From Ophiodon elongatus (Eukaryota > Chordata > Actinopteri > Perciformes > Hexagrammidae), in contig JACSYO010001006.1 of assembly GCA_016806645.1 (NCBI GenBank), forward strand, positions 62,001 through 126,000: a DNA stretch of 64,000 nucleotides. Direction: 5' to 3'. Positions 22,408 to 35,040 of the stretch are shown here, piece by piece. Under the pieces are notes generated by a model. That model saw only the letters and a list, made by a program, of their open reading frames with translations, made no database searches and was not told where the DNA came from. The position numbers and the translations under genes were made by a program. How positions within the stretch are numbered: the stretch's first letter is position 1; each line of letters starts with the position of its first letter.

Positions 22408-24096
22408 GTATCACTCCCATAAATGTACCAGTTTGCCAAAAGGCAATTTTTTGGATAATAAAAAGGTGATTTTTAAAAGGTGATTTTATAATCAATTTCG
22501 ATGTCTTTCAATAAATTCTATTTTCTTTATTTTTATTTTGTCATACAACATAAGAAGACAAATTGGAAAATTAAGTTAAAAAAGATTTCATTTGAATGTT
22601 GGCACTCACAGACTTCCATAGGATCTTGAGAAATGAATTGAAATCGGGTGATGCATGCTGTATTTTTATTGAATTTCTTTTTGCGTTAAACGATCTAAAA
22701 AGAGCCTCATCTCAGGCCTCTAATTACTACATGAAATGTCATTTTCAGGGTTAGAGTTAGTGCAGTTATGACACAGAAACAGACTTATGGAAAGCATAAT
22801 TATCAATTGTATCATCATGCAGTGTTGTTTTTTTTCATTGTCCCTTCCCCCACTCATCCAAACAAACCCACAGACTTGATTGGCGGCATGCGGTCCAGCC
22901 TCTCAACGTGAGGAGTTGACAATAGATATACAATATGTTTTTCAGTAGATCCGCTGAGATGGACGTAGATGAGACAGACGGATAGATGTAGCTATGCCAG
23001 AGTTACCGAGACCAGGAAAAGGCCGGGAACAGGCCATTCCCTTTTGCCATGTTCTCCTCACTCAAACAACAGGTTTTGAGTGAAACCGCAACTACAAAAA
23101 CATCCACCTCCCCCGATAGCCCACCCCGGCCTTTTTTCTTCTTCTTCTGAGCATAAGCAGCGCCCTCAAGGTCCAATAAGATGTTTCATAATCGTAAATG
23201 CATAAAATAAAAAAAATGTCTCTCTCTTTCTCTCGTTCCCAATGGCTCCCTCTCGCCCCCCAATCTGCAGATGAGTGGTGGCTGTGCATGTCCTTGAAAC
23301 GTGAACAAAGAGAGAAAACGTTACAACTTTTTTTCTTTTTTTTTTTTTAAAGCAAGGCATCCTTCTGAAATGGCAGCCCGTGGGAGGACGTGTGCGTGTG
23401 ACTTAGCTCTCCAAAGCTTTCGTCTTTAAAGCACCCCTTTATGTCATCTTACTCATTTTTGTGTGTTTGAGTGTTCAATTCCATTTTGTTTCTCACCATG
23501 GCCCATGGTAGTAAAATATCAAAATACATACATTAAAAAACAGCCATGAAATCAAATGCACTACCCACGTACATATCACATAAAATAAGCCTCAGATGAA
23601 AATGAAAGTCATCAGCATCAACGCAGTCGAAATATTCAAATATAGTATATATATCTATATAAAGACTTTGTTAGGATTAGCCAGTGCATTGACGTTACTC
23701 ACTGCCTCATCCAATCTACACATGCATTTGTATTCATGTGATTTATTATCAGTTCCTGACATGTTTGCACAAGTATGCCAATGAACACACATAACGATTA
23801 AAAGTCCTAGCTCACACAATCACATGCTCATGGCAACGTGAGGTCGCCGCGTGCCCTGAAGAGGCAGCTCCTCAAATAAAGTGTCAGATAAGCAATAATC
23901 GGATCGGTAATCCCGAGAAAGGGCTTGTTCGCATGTTGCGTTTAAAACCACGTGTGAAAAACGCCAACCATGTTGTTTTCATCCTTTTATCCAAGGTGCT
24001 TGGGGGGGTGCCCGCCGTTACTAAGCAACCTAAACCTTTCGCGCTGCGATGATGAGGATGAGGATGAATTGCGGTAATTTAGCGGGAAGCCTCACT

Positions 24097-24104
24097 GGTT
24101 AAAC
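24097..24104 (+). repeat. Left 8-bp target site duplication
   Basis: GGTTAAAC immediately before the terminal inverted repeat at 24105, identical to 25358-25365. Eight bases is the hAT superfamily length. Confidence 0.92.
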
Positions 24105-24180
24105 CAGTGTTTCTCAAACTCAAGGACTTTATTGAGAAATTCACATATTACAAAAGTACAAAGTACACAGACATAAAACT

Positions 24181-24694
24181 TGCTGTGTTCACACCAAAAG
24201 CGTTGCGAATTTTCGCGCCACTTTACTCGCGTGAGTTTACTCGTCGGACTATTTGTGGTTATTCCGCTTCATTCGCGCTGGATGCCCCGGAGAGGGGGCG
24301 TGGCTTATCTCCGTAGAAATAGTTAATTTCTGCCATCCACCGTGGAAGAAATAACCACTATTTCTGCTTTGTACGTGTTGTGGAAGTCCCACAAACGTGG
24401 GAACATCAAACGCCCTCGTGTCTGGGTTCATAACATCATCCAGGATCGGGAGGACTGCCGCTTCCAGCCTATCAACTATAGTTTCTGATTCAACAACGGC
24501 AGGACGTCATTGATGACGAGCGGAGCTTCTCAACGCTGATTGGCTTTCGCAATGAGGCAAATTGTTCGTGTTGCACCGTTCGTGCCGCCCGGCGAAAATT
24601 TGCGTCATTCGCATCCACTCGCGTCTGTGCATTGACTTTGTATGTAATCTACTCGTGCGAAAAATTCGCAACACTTTTGGTGTGAACACAGCAT
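24181..24694 (+). mobile_element. PIF/Harbinger-type element nested in the hAT element
   Basis: The left end TGCTGTGTTCACACCAAAAG and the right end CTTTTGGTGTGAACACAGCA are perfect inverted repeats for 20 bp. They extend to about 36 bp with one mismatch and one indel. The interior keeps a transposase remnant (24342-24485). A matching target duplication is not seen at the edges, so either it decayed or the exact ends are shifted. At 514 bp it is an internally deleted, non-autonomous derivative. Confidence 0.85.
24342..24488 (+). pseudogene. Remnant of Harbinger (HARBI1-like) transposase N-terminus
   Basis: A 48-codon frame from GTG (probably a former ATG) to TGA at 24486. It contains ISALYVLWKSHKRG and KRPRVWVHNIIQDRED, the pattern at the start of PIF/Harbinger nucleases, where a basic stretch and RVWVH precede the region leading to the DDE domain. 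The frame stops at once after this and no DDE nuclease motif follows before the element's right end. It is a dead fragment. The identification rests on remembered family pattern; a translated search would settle it. Confidence 0.65.
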
Positions 24695-24839
24695 AAATGT
24701 TTACATTACGCCGTTAACAGGTTACGGTTGCACATGCGCGACGGCCAAGATCCTTGGCGACTCACACAGCGTTCTGCTTCCCTTCACCACATCCTGCCTC
24801 TGAGAGGTCGGCTGCTCTGCTGTTGCCTCTCTCCAAACA

Positions 24840-24975
24840 AAGATCTGAGCTCTACATGGAGCCTGGATTGAGAGAGGCCGTATCAAGTCTGACACCCCGT
24901 TTTAAAAAGATGTGTAGTGGAAAGCAGCTCACTGCTCCACTAATACTGAGACAACCTGATGGCTCACATATCTGA
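24840..24975 (+). pseudogene. Remnant of hAT transposase C-terminus
   Basis: The frame reads EPGLREAVSSLTPRFKKMCS, then GKQ and a stop at 24973-24975. Many hAT transposases end with a 'EPDLR-A-SS--PR--KLC--KQ' type stretch shortly before the 3' inverted repeat, and the location here is right for that. The frame upstream is not hAT-like, because the body of the gene is deleted. Moderate confidence, by pattern memory. Confidence 0.5.
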
Positions 24976-25357
24976 CCTCATCTGGTTTGGTTTTGCACAG
25001 GTTGCACGTTATTGTTGTTTTGAAAAGATACGCAGTGTAAAACTCAGTAAAACTCTTTATTGTCAAATATTAGAACTTGTTTTGTTTAGTTTTTCACAGG
25101 TTGCACTTTATTGTTATTATCTTGAAAATATATTCAGTGCAAAACAGGTTAATTGCAGCCACAATAAGATGTGTTTTGCCAAATAGTATTTCTTTTTTGC
25201 ACAGATAGAACTTTATTTGCATTGTTCTAACAAAGTGAACATGGATTCAACAAAATTCAACATGGACCATTTTGTTACAATTTTGTTAGGGCGGTGGGGC
25301 ATAAACTGTTTTCTTCCTCCAAAGTGGGGCGTGACAGAAAAAGTTTGAGAACCACTG

Positions 25358-25365
25358 GGTTAAAC
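25358..25365 (+). repeat. Right 8-bp target site duplication
   Basis: GGTTAAAC directly after the right terminal inverted repeat, identical to 24097-24104. Confidence 0.92.
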
Positions 25366-25948
25366 TAAACAAATAGATATATGAATTTCCAGCATCGTAA
25401 ATCCATCGCAGTAGCTTTACTGCTCGATTTGTGTTTGTGGAAGAAGAAGGAAAAAAAGGATATCCTCTTGCCGTAATTAGTTGATCCTCATCACTTGACA
25501 TGCGCGTTCTAAAAATGTAACTGTTTTTTTTCTGTTATCCCGAGGCTCGGCGCATCTCTTTTAAATGCGGCGTCTACATTGACGCAACAATGGATTTGAG
25601 TTGAACGGCCCCTAATAAGTATACTGGTCACCTCCGCGTTCTCTAAGTTTGGCTAACCATGGGGTTTGTTTACAACCTATCACCTGCTGCTCATTTTCTC
25701 GGCCCATCAGAAGTCTCTTTAGGGACTTCGCCTCATTCTTGAACACAAACATTATTATCAGTGATGGAAATCGTGGCCAAAACTAATTGTATAAAACCAA
25801 CGCGTTCTACAGACGTTTGGTCGGTGCCCCTCGGTGTCTGATACAGATGTACGTCTGTATGAGACGTACATGGCTTTCAACTGACCCCAATGTAAACCCA
25901 TCTGTATTATTATTATACGGTCAGAGCCACAGTCGAAGTATGAAGATG

Positions 25949-26275
25949 GTTGTGTTAATCAAACGCAGGACTTCACACCCAGGAGACCACTGTTCGTGTC
26001 CCGTGTGAAACCGACGTTGACTTATTTAACCGTAGTTTTGTTAAGCAGCTGACGTTCTTAACTAATGCCGGTTACGTAACCGCCGTACTTATTTTACGTA
26101 ACAAACATACTTATTTTAACCCGAACCACCGTCTTTTCCTAAACCAACCAAGTACTTTTGTTAAACTTAGCTTAAAGAGGCTTTATGCACGTAACGAGCC
26201 GAAACTGACGCACCATCCCTGAAACGTACAAAACTGAGCGTCTTCGCTTGAAGCGTTGGGCCACAGACCAGGTGA
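25949..26275 (+). repeat. Dispersed repeat, family B, reference-like copy
   Basis: The clearest family B copy. It has 'ACACCCAGGAGACCACTG', 'TTCGTGTCCCGTGTGAAACC', then 'TACTTATTTTACGTAACAAA', 'CGTCTTTTCCTAAACC', 'GCACGTAACGAGCCG' and 'TTGAAGCGTTGGGCCAC'. TTCGTGTCCC resembles a tRNA B box (compare TTCGAGTCCC in the inverted copy at 39330), hinting at a tRNA-related part. An A box was not located. Confidence 0.75.
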
Positions 26276-27418
26276 AGATGTGTTGAACCAGAATGACCCT
26301 TAAACAGTCATCTGTCAAGAGACACAGCAGTATACAAGTCGAGACAGTGCGCTACAGTCAGTGCTACAGTCAGTGAAGTTAAGGTTACCAGAATTAAAGT
26401 TGTTTTTTTTTAAATTTATTTATTGTTGAAAAACAGATTTTTTAACTTTTTGGAAAAATGCCTCTTCCACTTGAAAAAGCCAGATGAACGTGCTAAAAGC
26501 CTGGATACAGAGTTTTATATGAGCACCTCAACTCAACGTTCATCTGTGGATTGTAGAAGTTGACACATATAAAGGATATTTCAAGTGGATCAGGACAGCC
26601 GCATGTTAATGAAGGTGTAAATGCAGGTCGAAGGTGTTGCAACTGGATTGCTCTCAGATGGGCCAGACTACGGGCCTTATTCTAATTGTGCAAATGCAAC
26701 GGCACACGCAACGTGTCACGTCAGCCGGACCACATGCCGAGGTGGCCTGGCTCGCATTGAGTTTGGATCTCAGCGAGGTGTGGACAGCATTTGGGCACAA
26801 TCCAGATAAATGATCAAACGTGGGTCTCCTTCATCTTTCCGCCACACGGGGTGTTCCTCTCCCGAGGAGAGCAAAGGGAAGAGAGGAAGAAAACCGGGGA
26901 TGGGGCCCAGCTGAGACCCGCTGTCCGAGTCCCCTTAAGTTACTGCTGATGAAAACCCAACTTTTCCTGATTTTTGCTGCCTCAAAAGAATTTTATATAA
27001 CTAAATAAAGGGGGACTTTTATTGCGAAGAATTTGTATCCCCTTTGACCGCAAAATATATCGGATCGCTGTCCAATCAGGCAACGTCGCATCGAAGTGTC
27101 GACACACACATTCGGGCACAGCTGACTTCCGTCGCATTGAAAAGACCACGGCGCTTCTTATGTACGTTAAAAATAAGTCAATGTTGACGGGACGCGTAGC
27201 AGCAGTCTCCTGGCTGAAAGTCCCGTGTTTGTTCTTTGTCACCGCCACAGCACCTTACTTCCTCCTTTACTTCATAATTACTGCGGTCACTAGAGGCAGC
27301 CCTGCTAGTTTGAAGCGTGGCCATGGAGAGAGAGACTGATGTGATGTGTGTTGGCTGGCTGCTATATTACAAACCATGCCAGTACCTGGGGGTTAATTTA
27401 TGCTCTCTTTCTCTCTCT

Positions 27419-27460
27419 GTGTGTGTGTGTGCGTGTGCGCGTGTGCGTGTGCATGTGTGT

Positions 27461-27492
<32 letters not shown>

Positions 27493-27493
27493 G
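27419..27493 (+). repeat. Compound (GT)n/(GC) microsatellite
   Basis: GTGTGT runs interrupted by GC and CAT steps. Frames open over it on both strands are artefacts. Confidence 0.93.
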
Positions 27494-30029
27494 CTCGCTC
27501 CCCTCGAGCTTCTCCACAGTCTAATCTGAAAATGAAACACCTTGGTCTTTTAATAAGTGCTAAAATATTGCACATGGTATTCCTTCACCAAGTTGTTTTT
27601 TACACACTCAGCCGTCCTATTATCCTCTGATAGAAAACAAGTCCTCAGAGCTCGAGTAACTGCTTCCCAAAAAGCACTCTTTAATTGATACAGTCCGATT
27701 TGACCTGTACTAAAAGCTGATAAACTTCTAATATGTTTCTTTGCTATACTACCGCCACAAGTGTTTTGATGGATTTCCCTCCTTGGCATCTGAAACCGAG
27801 GTCATCCACCACAGGGAAGAATTCATGCGTTCACAGAGCGACTACTGAAAATACTTGTTGGTGCGTCGAAGAACACTCTGACATCGGAGTGAGCAGACTT
27901 AGAATTCAACTGTAATACAACGCACTGTTCATTTCAGCAGCTTCCATCTTTGTTTTTTGTTTTTTCCAAGAGTTGATTTGTCTATTTATTAATGTTTGTT
28001 TGTATCGGGACAAGTCACATACTGCATCATTTGTAGCCTAAGCTAATTTGCAATGGGACATTTGTGCTTGTTAAGTGGCTGCAACATTCAAACATTCAAC
28101 ATCTGGCAAAGGGTCTTTGTGCATATGAACAATAGTAGTTTGGCTCAGTTTTAATTTTTTTCTTTCCAAAAAAATTCAATCAGCCAAACGACATCATATC
28201 CATCATATCGGGATGGGATTGTATGATTTTTCACAGTATTTTGAACCTCTTTTAGAACCACCACAGGCTCACATTTAGATTAAGAAAAACTAAGCATACA
28301 AATTACAAGTTAACGTTGGGGGGGAGGGGGATCCCTAAACCCATTCAAAAACCCCATCAAGTTTGAGACGAGGGAACTAGAAGTGCAAAAAAAATGCTGA
28401 CTCATTTCCGTGGTTTTAGGACTCATTCCTGCACCACTGTTTTTCTGTCTTTCAACAACAGTAAAAAAAAAAAAAAAGCCATTATAAAACTGCCATACCA
28501 TCGTAGACTTTCTATTTTCTCATTTTCATTGACTTTCCACCATCATCCGCTTAAAACTATGCAGTCCGGGAAATGATTGAAAAGCAAACACCGCGGAGCA
28601 GCTGTTCCCTTAATGACCTTTTATTTACCCATTATCACCCATTATCCGGATCATCTGATGAAACAACATGATGATGGACAAAACAAATGGGATTACACCC
28701 CATAAATTGAACGGTTAGCCCCTGCAAACTGAAGGAGATGCCGCTCGCTGCTAAAGAGAGGATCCAGCTATATTTAATACAAATCATGTTAAGTGTTTGA
28801 GAGGGATTCGCCATAGGCAGCTGTTCCAAACATTTTAAACCCCCGTCAATCACACCAATCACCGCGTCCTCTTTGAAACAGTCACACGCACGAAAAATCA
28901 CATTGAGCTAATATCACTGCGGCAGATTAGTGGTCACAGATCTTTTTGATAGAGGAGTTTTGTCCCCCCCCCCCTTCCTGAAATATCATTAATCGCTATT
29001 TACATCACGTTTCACCCGCATACGCACCGTCACGGTCCTAATTGGCTGGATCTTAGATTTAAACTGCATCGGAACATCACCGCACGCCCTAAGAAGACAA
29101 ACACGCTGAAATAAACATGAATGACGGAAGCCAACTCAATTTGGGATTATGTTCAATTGCCAGTGTAGCATGGGTGAGTATAAACACAGATGATGGCTAG
29201 ATGATTTCTAGTGCCCTGGCAGCGTTCTATCACACCAAGGCTCAAAGAGAATAGGAGCGTGATCGGTGCGGGTGGTAGCAGGCCTCGTCCGTTTGTTAGT
29301 TTTACGCATCCACGCTCCAGTTAATCTGAAGGAGGAGGTGACGGATGGATGGACGTCGAGATGGAGAGCGTCATTTCCAGCCCAGCACTTTTAAGCCCCC
29401 CCCCCTCCTCTCGCCGTTAGCCGAGCAGCCTCTCTTCCCGCTATCGACTTGCTGTCTTCATATTTCCCTAACCCCGGGGCCAGGTCAGCCGTCATGCCAT
29501 AAAGAGGCTGTCACGACCCCCCCACCCCCCAGACACGCACACACACCAGAAAGCACTGGCCAAGCAAGCATAAGTGACCCTTTCAAACCCAATTCGGCGT
29601 TGTGTGTGGCTTCAGTGTGGATTTTCAATCATTGACGGAAATCCCTGAAGCCTGAAAAGTGGTGGCACTGCCCAGTGGAGCTGCCACCCCAGTGAAGAGC
29701 CATTAGTGTCGCTTTCAATGGGAGGTTTTGGTGTGGGGTCGTTGGTCTTTCTTGTTTTGGATGCTTTTTCTCGGAAGCAAGCAAATTCTATTTGACACAT
29801 AGAACCCTCAACATGGCTGACAGTCCGTTTTGATGTAATTCTGTAGCTTCACAGTGGTGTTCCTTTATGTATTCAAATACAAACATTAAAATTTTGGTCA
29901 AAGTACGTATGTTTTATTGTCAAAATTATATTTCTCAAAACGTTTTTCCACGTGACGTAGGCTTCTGCATGATGACGCTGCTACATATAAATGTATTCGT
30001 TACTTACTTAAAAAATCTCATTAACACAA

Positions 30030-30600
30030 ACAAACTAACCGATGGAGGCGAGGAAGACCAGCAGCCCCTGTGTGCTACGAGATGAAATACCGTTGTTGTC
30101 AAAGGAGTGTAGTAGCTACGAAGAGAGCGATATAAAGGCTTCGATATGGTGAGGTACAGCAGCATGGTTAGGCGGTGAAAATAATTCAAATATAGCGTAC
30201 ACTTAAGCTGGTATGGATTTCTTTAGATGACTAAATTGACATTTTTTTCTGCTTCTCCCCTCCACAACGTGTTTACCTCACCGTCAGCTTCAGTTCGTCA
30301 TTGGAAGGGGCTGTCTGTTATATCACTCTCTTCAAAGCAAAGTGATATTTGGTTTGAGTGTACATACGGCGGCACTTCAGTTATTTTCCAAACGTAGCAC
30401 AGCTAGCGTTAACTCGGCTCGTCACGTTATTCCTAACTTAATTGGTTAACTTACTTTGGTAACCTACGTCCCTGCTTTTTGCTAACGGCTGAATGGGAGT
30501 TTCCTTTTGAAAACCTTTTGAAAGAACCCAGATGGAGTCGACCTTTACTTCCACAAGCAACATGTCTGCACTCAACCAAAGATTGTTGAATAAACTCATT
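30030..30600 (+). repeat. Probable fish-type dispersed repeat
   Basis: The succession 'GATGGAGGCGAGGAAGACCA', 'AAAGGAGTGTAGTAGCTACG', 'CTGGTATGGATTTCTTTAG' and 'GGTTTGAGTGTACATACGGC' looks like a dispersed element I associate with percomorph genomes. No second copy lies in this window, so this is memory-based and tentative. Confidence 0.4.
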
Positions 30601-30689
30601 TTACCAAAAGAATTTCAGTCATCTGAATTTCCAAGCTGAACTGTATATCAGTAGCATAACACGACTGAGTCTACAGCTATACTCTGTGA

Positions 30690-30880
30690 GGCTGTACTTT
30701 GAGCTAAATGCTAACATTAGCATGATAACATACTCTATCACAATGTCAGCATGCTGATGTTTACCAGTACATTTAGTTTCATGATCATCTTAGTTCTTCA
30801 TGTTGGCATGGCAACATTTGGTAATTAGTACTAAGAAAGAGTACAGCTGAGGTTGATGCGATACATGGATTATATAAGTG
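30690..30880 (+). repeat. Degenerate GCTAACATTAGCATG-type repeat
   Basis: Interleaved inverted motifs (GCTAACATTAGCATG, GTCAGCATGCTGATG, GTTGGCATGGCAACATTTGG) followed by 'GTACAGCTGAGGTTGATG'. This arrangement is common in teleost introns. Non-coding. Confidence 0.5.
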
Positions 30881-31007
30881 TTCCAAATTTCATTACAATC
30901 TATCCAATAGTTAAGATATAGAACTCAAAACCATAAATGTTGTCCTCATCGACTCATTTGATAAGCAGATTCAATACTGGATTCTGACTAGATGAAGTGC
31001 TTTTGAA

Positions 31008-31262
31008 CCAGGCTGCAACCTCCGATCTGAAAAGTAAAGCCAATGTGGAATTGTCTTAAACTTGTTTTCTCTCAACTGGCAATCAGGGGACGACTCCTTG
31101 CAAGATTGTATAGAAGTCTATGAGAAAATAACCCTACTTCTCACTTGATTTATTACATTTACAACATTGTGAACATGAGTTTATGGTCTTAATCGCTAGT
31201 TTCAAGTATTCAATACAGCATATGATGTTCATTTAGTAAATTATGGTTCCCAGAGTATGTTT
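31008..31262 (+). repeat. Dispersed repeat, family A, left part
   Basis: 'ACTCCTTGCAAGATTGTATA' through 'CATTTAGTAAATTATGG' corresponds to the first half of the copy at 16607. The expected next part (AGAGTCAAAC ... GACAGGTCGCT) is missing, replaced by SINE sequence. Confidence 0.75.
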
Positions 31263-31490
31263 TAAATGGTAAATGGACTGTACTTGTATAGATCTTTTCT
31301 AGTCTTCCGACCACTCAAAGCGATTTGACACTACATGTCATCATTCACTCACTGATGGCAGGGGCTACCAAGCAAAGTGCCACCTGCCCATCAGGAGTAA
31401 CTTACATTCACACACCGTAGGCAAAGCTACGGGAGCAATTTGGGGTTGAGTGTCTTGCCCAAGCACACATCGACATGGACTAGCGGAGCC
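31263..31490 (-). mobile_element. tRNA-derived SINE, head-truncated, within family A
   Basis: Matches 41125-41370, including 'TAAATGGTAAATGGACTG', 'TCTTCCGACCACTCAAAGCG' and 'AATTTGGGGTTGAGTGTC', and ends at GACTAGCGGAGCC. The tRNA-like head present in the other copy is absent. At 31486-31490 GAGCC is shared with the resuming family A sequence, so the join has 5-bp microhomology. Confidence 0.8.
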
Positions 31491-31713
31491 GTATACGGCG
31501 TCTCTACGCCGCTCCTTCGCAGTCCAAATATGGTCACCTTCATTCACTGGTTGCCAAAAAGGCAAGATGGGGACGGATGTAATCCAAGATGGCGACGGCT
31601 GTAATCCAAGATGGCGACGGCCAAAACGCCAAGCTCGAGGCTTCATAACAGCAGTCCACAAACCAATGGGGGACATTGCGACGATTACGTCCACTTCTTA
31701 TATACAGTCTATG
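31491..31713 (+). repeat. Dispersed repeat, family A, right part
   Basis: Resumes with GTATACGGCGTCTCTACG and runs to TATACAGTCTATG. The 'AATCCAAGATGGCGACGGC' segment is present twice in tandem (about 31580 and 31600). Confidence 0.85.
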
Positions 31714-33458
31714 TTTTGAACCACAATCCTGATTCTTGGCAACTGTATTATAAAATCTATATCTCTAATAGAATCTGCAATAATATGATATAATAAGGTC
31801 TGCATTTCTGCCGCCATCACAATCTGTCCAAAAGGCACCGGGAACAGAGTGCTATGGCCAAATCTTAAAGGATTGCACCTTTTAGATGGGTGGAGGTGTG
31901 ACTGTATTCAGTAATGAGTGTGAGTGTGTGTTTGAACAGAGGGCCAGTGTGATAAATGATGTAGTGCTGCAGGCTCACAGGCCTGGCCAATATTCAGTAC
32001 CCCTTCTCTCTTGCTCTTTCTTCAACTGTTTCTGTACCTAATTACCACCTCTGTTTCCACTCTCGTCTGCTCTGCATCTTGCTCTTTTTTTCCCGCCGTC
32101 TCCATTTGGCAAATGGTCACACTTTATTATGGCCCACTCTGGCCTTTTATTGCCCACCAGCAGCAAACTTTGTGCAATTTGTCATTGAGGGAGTGTAGAT
32201 GAGTTCTTTTGGCTGCCTCTGCCGCTCTCACCTAAAAATCTAATCAGATCAACGTAGGGCTCTAATCACTTCCTCCCTCCGTTTGATTGCATTTATAGAC
32301 GTTCTGTCGCTCTGTGCTCCCCCAATCGAGCTTTTCATAATTACTCTCCTCTTACATTTGTTTATTTATATCCTTCAGTACAGTATGCGTGCCAAGCCTT
32401 TTGTCAATGAGTGAGGATGAGAAGTTTATGGATGTGGGGAGAGAGAGCGTAAGAGCCTTTGGGAAAGATCTGAAAATCATATCGGCTTTTTGTGCTTGAA
32501 ATAAGTGCTTTGCTGCCTTTATATTCATAGCAGTTCATTGTGTTTATTACTGTTCAAAAATAGAAGTACCACAGCTTAAAGGCAATACATTAGAAGCTTT
32601 AGGTTGTTGTAGTTGGCTGTAAATTTTGCTGATTAAGGTAATGACAGTAGCAAGGTTATAATTTTGGTAACCACTATTCAAAAATCAGGACTCGGCAACT
32701 GGACAGAACCACCAAAGCACCTGCTGGTCCTTGACGTTAGACTGTGTTTTTGTGATCATAATCAACACAAGCATAAACCATAATCTTTTTTCTTTTGTGG
32801 GAAACACACAAAAAGCGCAAATTTGGCCAAAGCCAAATTATTTTGTTTATGACAACTCTCTCATCACCAATTTCCATTTTCTGCTTTAGTTTGTCTTGTT
32901 TTCAATGCAGAGTTTAGAAAAATCCAACCCCTGTGATCAGATGGCCTGCCGATCCAACGGCCATAAGGATCATTCATGCGTTAATATGCATCCCACTGCT
33001 CCTCTATGCAAGACCCACCCTAAGCATCATTCAAGCGCTAGGATTGGCATCTATGCTCGCTGAGGTACTGGTAACCTGATTTGTTTAGGTCCAATGCCCT
33101 GACCAATGGGCTCTCCTGACCCTAACTACTCAAGGTCAATGCCTAACCATAACCGATCGTCTCAACCAGCTACGCAGGACGGGTCTTGCCAAGAAGAGCA
33201 GTCAAATTTATAATAATATATTGGAATTGGATTTAATTTGATTGGAATTAATGACTTCTTGTCTCCATAAAGCCGGTAATTCATGAAGTTGTGCATGCAG
33301 CATGAGTGGGTCAATTATCAGCCCGAACACCCGCCCTGCGTTAAAAGAACACAAGGGGATACAGGTGAAAAGAGAAATTTACCAGGAACATATGCATTTA
33401 ATTGGCCAACACAGCACCTTGTCGGATGTCATCCATTGCGTTGCGACAAAAGTTGAGC

Positions 33459-33747
33459 TTGATTTATTCCCTCAGTAAACATTGTAAACATGAGTTTATG
33501 TCTCAATCTCTAGTTTCAAGTCTTCTTCAATACAGCATGATGTTCATTTAGTAGATTATGGTCCAATTAGAGTCAAACAGACCATAAAGCAGGGTATGCT
33601 TTAGGGCAGGGCTACAAGGTGATTGACAGGTCGCTACCGTTACCAGAGCCGTATACAGCGTCTCTGTGTCACTCCTCCGCATTCCACATATGGTCACTTC
33701 TCTTTACTGGTTGAGAAAAACAGAGATGGCGACCGCCACAATGCAAT
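33459..33747 (+). repeat. Dispersed repeat, family A, 3'-truncated copy
   Basis: From 'GATTTATTCCCTCAGTAAAC' to 'GAGATGGCGACCGCCACAAT', then family A similarity stops abruptly in unrelated sequence. Confidence 0.8.
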
Positions 33748-34599
33748 TTGACTGCCAATAGTCCCGCCCTCAACACCCAGATCACAGACCAACCAGTATT
33801 GCCAACACAAGACCAATGCCACAAGCTCTCACTAAAGAAATGTTTAAAATATTTGTATATTTCAGTAGCACCTTGGTGCTTAGGAGTTAAGGCACTGACT
33901 ATGAACCACAACGTCCCAATACTCCTCATCTCCACCTCCCCCCATTTCCTTTCAGCTTTCCACTTACTCAATAATAAAGGCATGAAATATACACACAAAA
34001 ATATTCTTCAAAAAAGAAATGTAGGGATGGATTCATTTGTGCTTGCTTTGAACTTCCTACTCATGGGCTCTTTGTCAAAGAAAGGTTTTAAAACGGTGGG
34101 CTCCTCTTTCAGCAGTTTCCACTCTTACGAGTTGGAAGTTGAGCCGCACCGCCTGCCCACGTCCATACATCATTAAAAGGCAGGAATATTGAACAGCTGG
34201 AGTGGATGAAGCATCTGCCTCAGTGAACATTAACCTCATGCTGGGAGATGGTTTAGTTGCTTTCTCACTTCAGCCTGTGAGAAAATGCTGGCTTTGTATC
34301 AAATGATGACAGAATCCTCGCCTCTTTATGCCCCTCTTATTATCTGTGTGCGCGTCTACGCCGAGCATAAAAAATGTTCCGAACACCATCTCCTTCCATT
34401 ACATTGAGTGTCTCTGTGAATTCATGGGAGAGATCTGATCCCGAATTGATTTTCCCTTTTAAATCGTCTGACATGATGTAGCAGGGAGGAAAGATTTGGG
34501 TGAATGGGATAAAGATTCACGAGAAGGGCTTTTCAACTCCCATGTTCCCACTATTTTGTACTCAATGTGGAGATCAATTTTGTGCCTCACTTTCATAAT

Positions 34600-35040
34600 G
34601 TTTCAAGGTGCAATGTGTCAGATCCGGCCACTACTGGGTTCATAGAATCCAAATTCACAGTAAAAAATAAAGAAGCCAAGTATTAACTAACAGCAGAGCG
34701 AGAATACGCAGTATTCGACCAAACTGCTGAAACTATTTATTATTTGTATTAGTTGCAACAGCTAACCGCTAACTGAAGGTCCGTGTCCCAGAGCTGACGA
34801 AATCTACTCCCCGCGAAGTAGTCTTCTAGTGGCGACACAAAAATGTGAGTCGTTTTCTCATTTCTGCCACTTTGGATTTAGTCCAATAAACAAAGTATCA
34901 AAACGCACACGGAGCTGTACCTTCGACCTGATTGACATGTCCTCAGGCCAGCTCAAATTTTTACGAGACAGGACGGAGGTGCTCATTTCAGTAGAAATGT
35001 CTCTGCAACAGTATGCGTAGACGTCTTCGACACGACGTCA
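34600..35040 (+). repeat. Dispersed repeat, family D, longer copy
   Basis: 'GGTGCAATGTGTCAGATCCG' to 'AACAGTATGCGTAGACG'. Its right part is the reverse complement of about 11040-11110. It ends about 120 bp before a ca10 exon but shows no coding similarity. Confidence 0.55.

Larger units (their letters stand above)
24105..25357 (+). mobile_element. hAT-type DNA transposon, degenerate, about 1.25 kb
   Basis: The left end CAGTGTTTCTCAAACT and the right end AGTTTGAGAACCACTG form an inverted repeat of 16 bp with one mismatch, the CAGTGGTTCTCAAAC type common in hAT elements. A perfect 8-bp duplication GGTTAAAC flanks it. Inside, 24181-24694 is a Harbinger-type insertion, and 24840-24972 reads as the last part of a hAT transposase. 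The 3' portion carries a partial duplication of about 100 bp around 'TTTGCACAGGTTGCAC' / 'TTTTCACAGGTTGCAC'. Most of the transposase is missing, so it is not autonomous. It lies in the long ca10 intron in the sense orientation. Confidence 0.9.
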
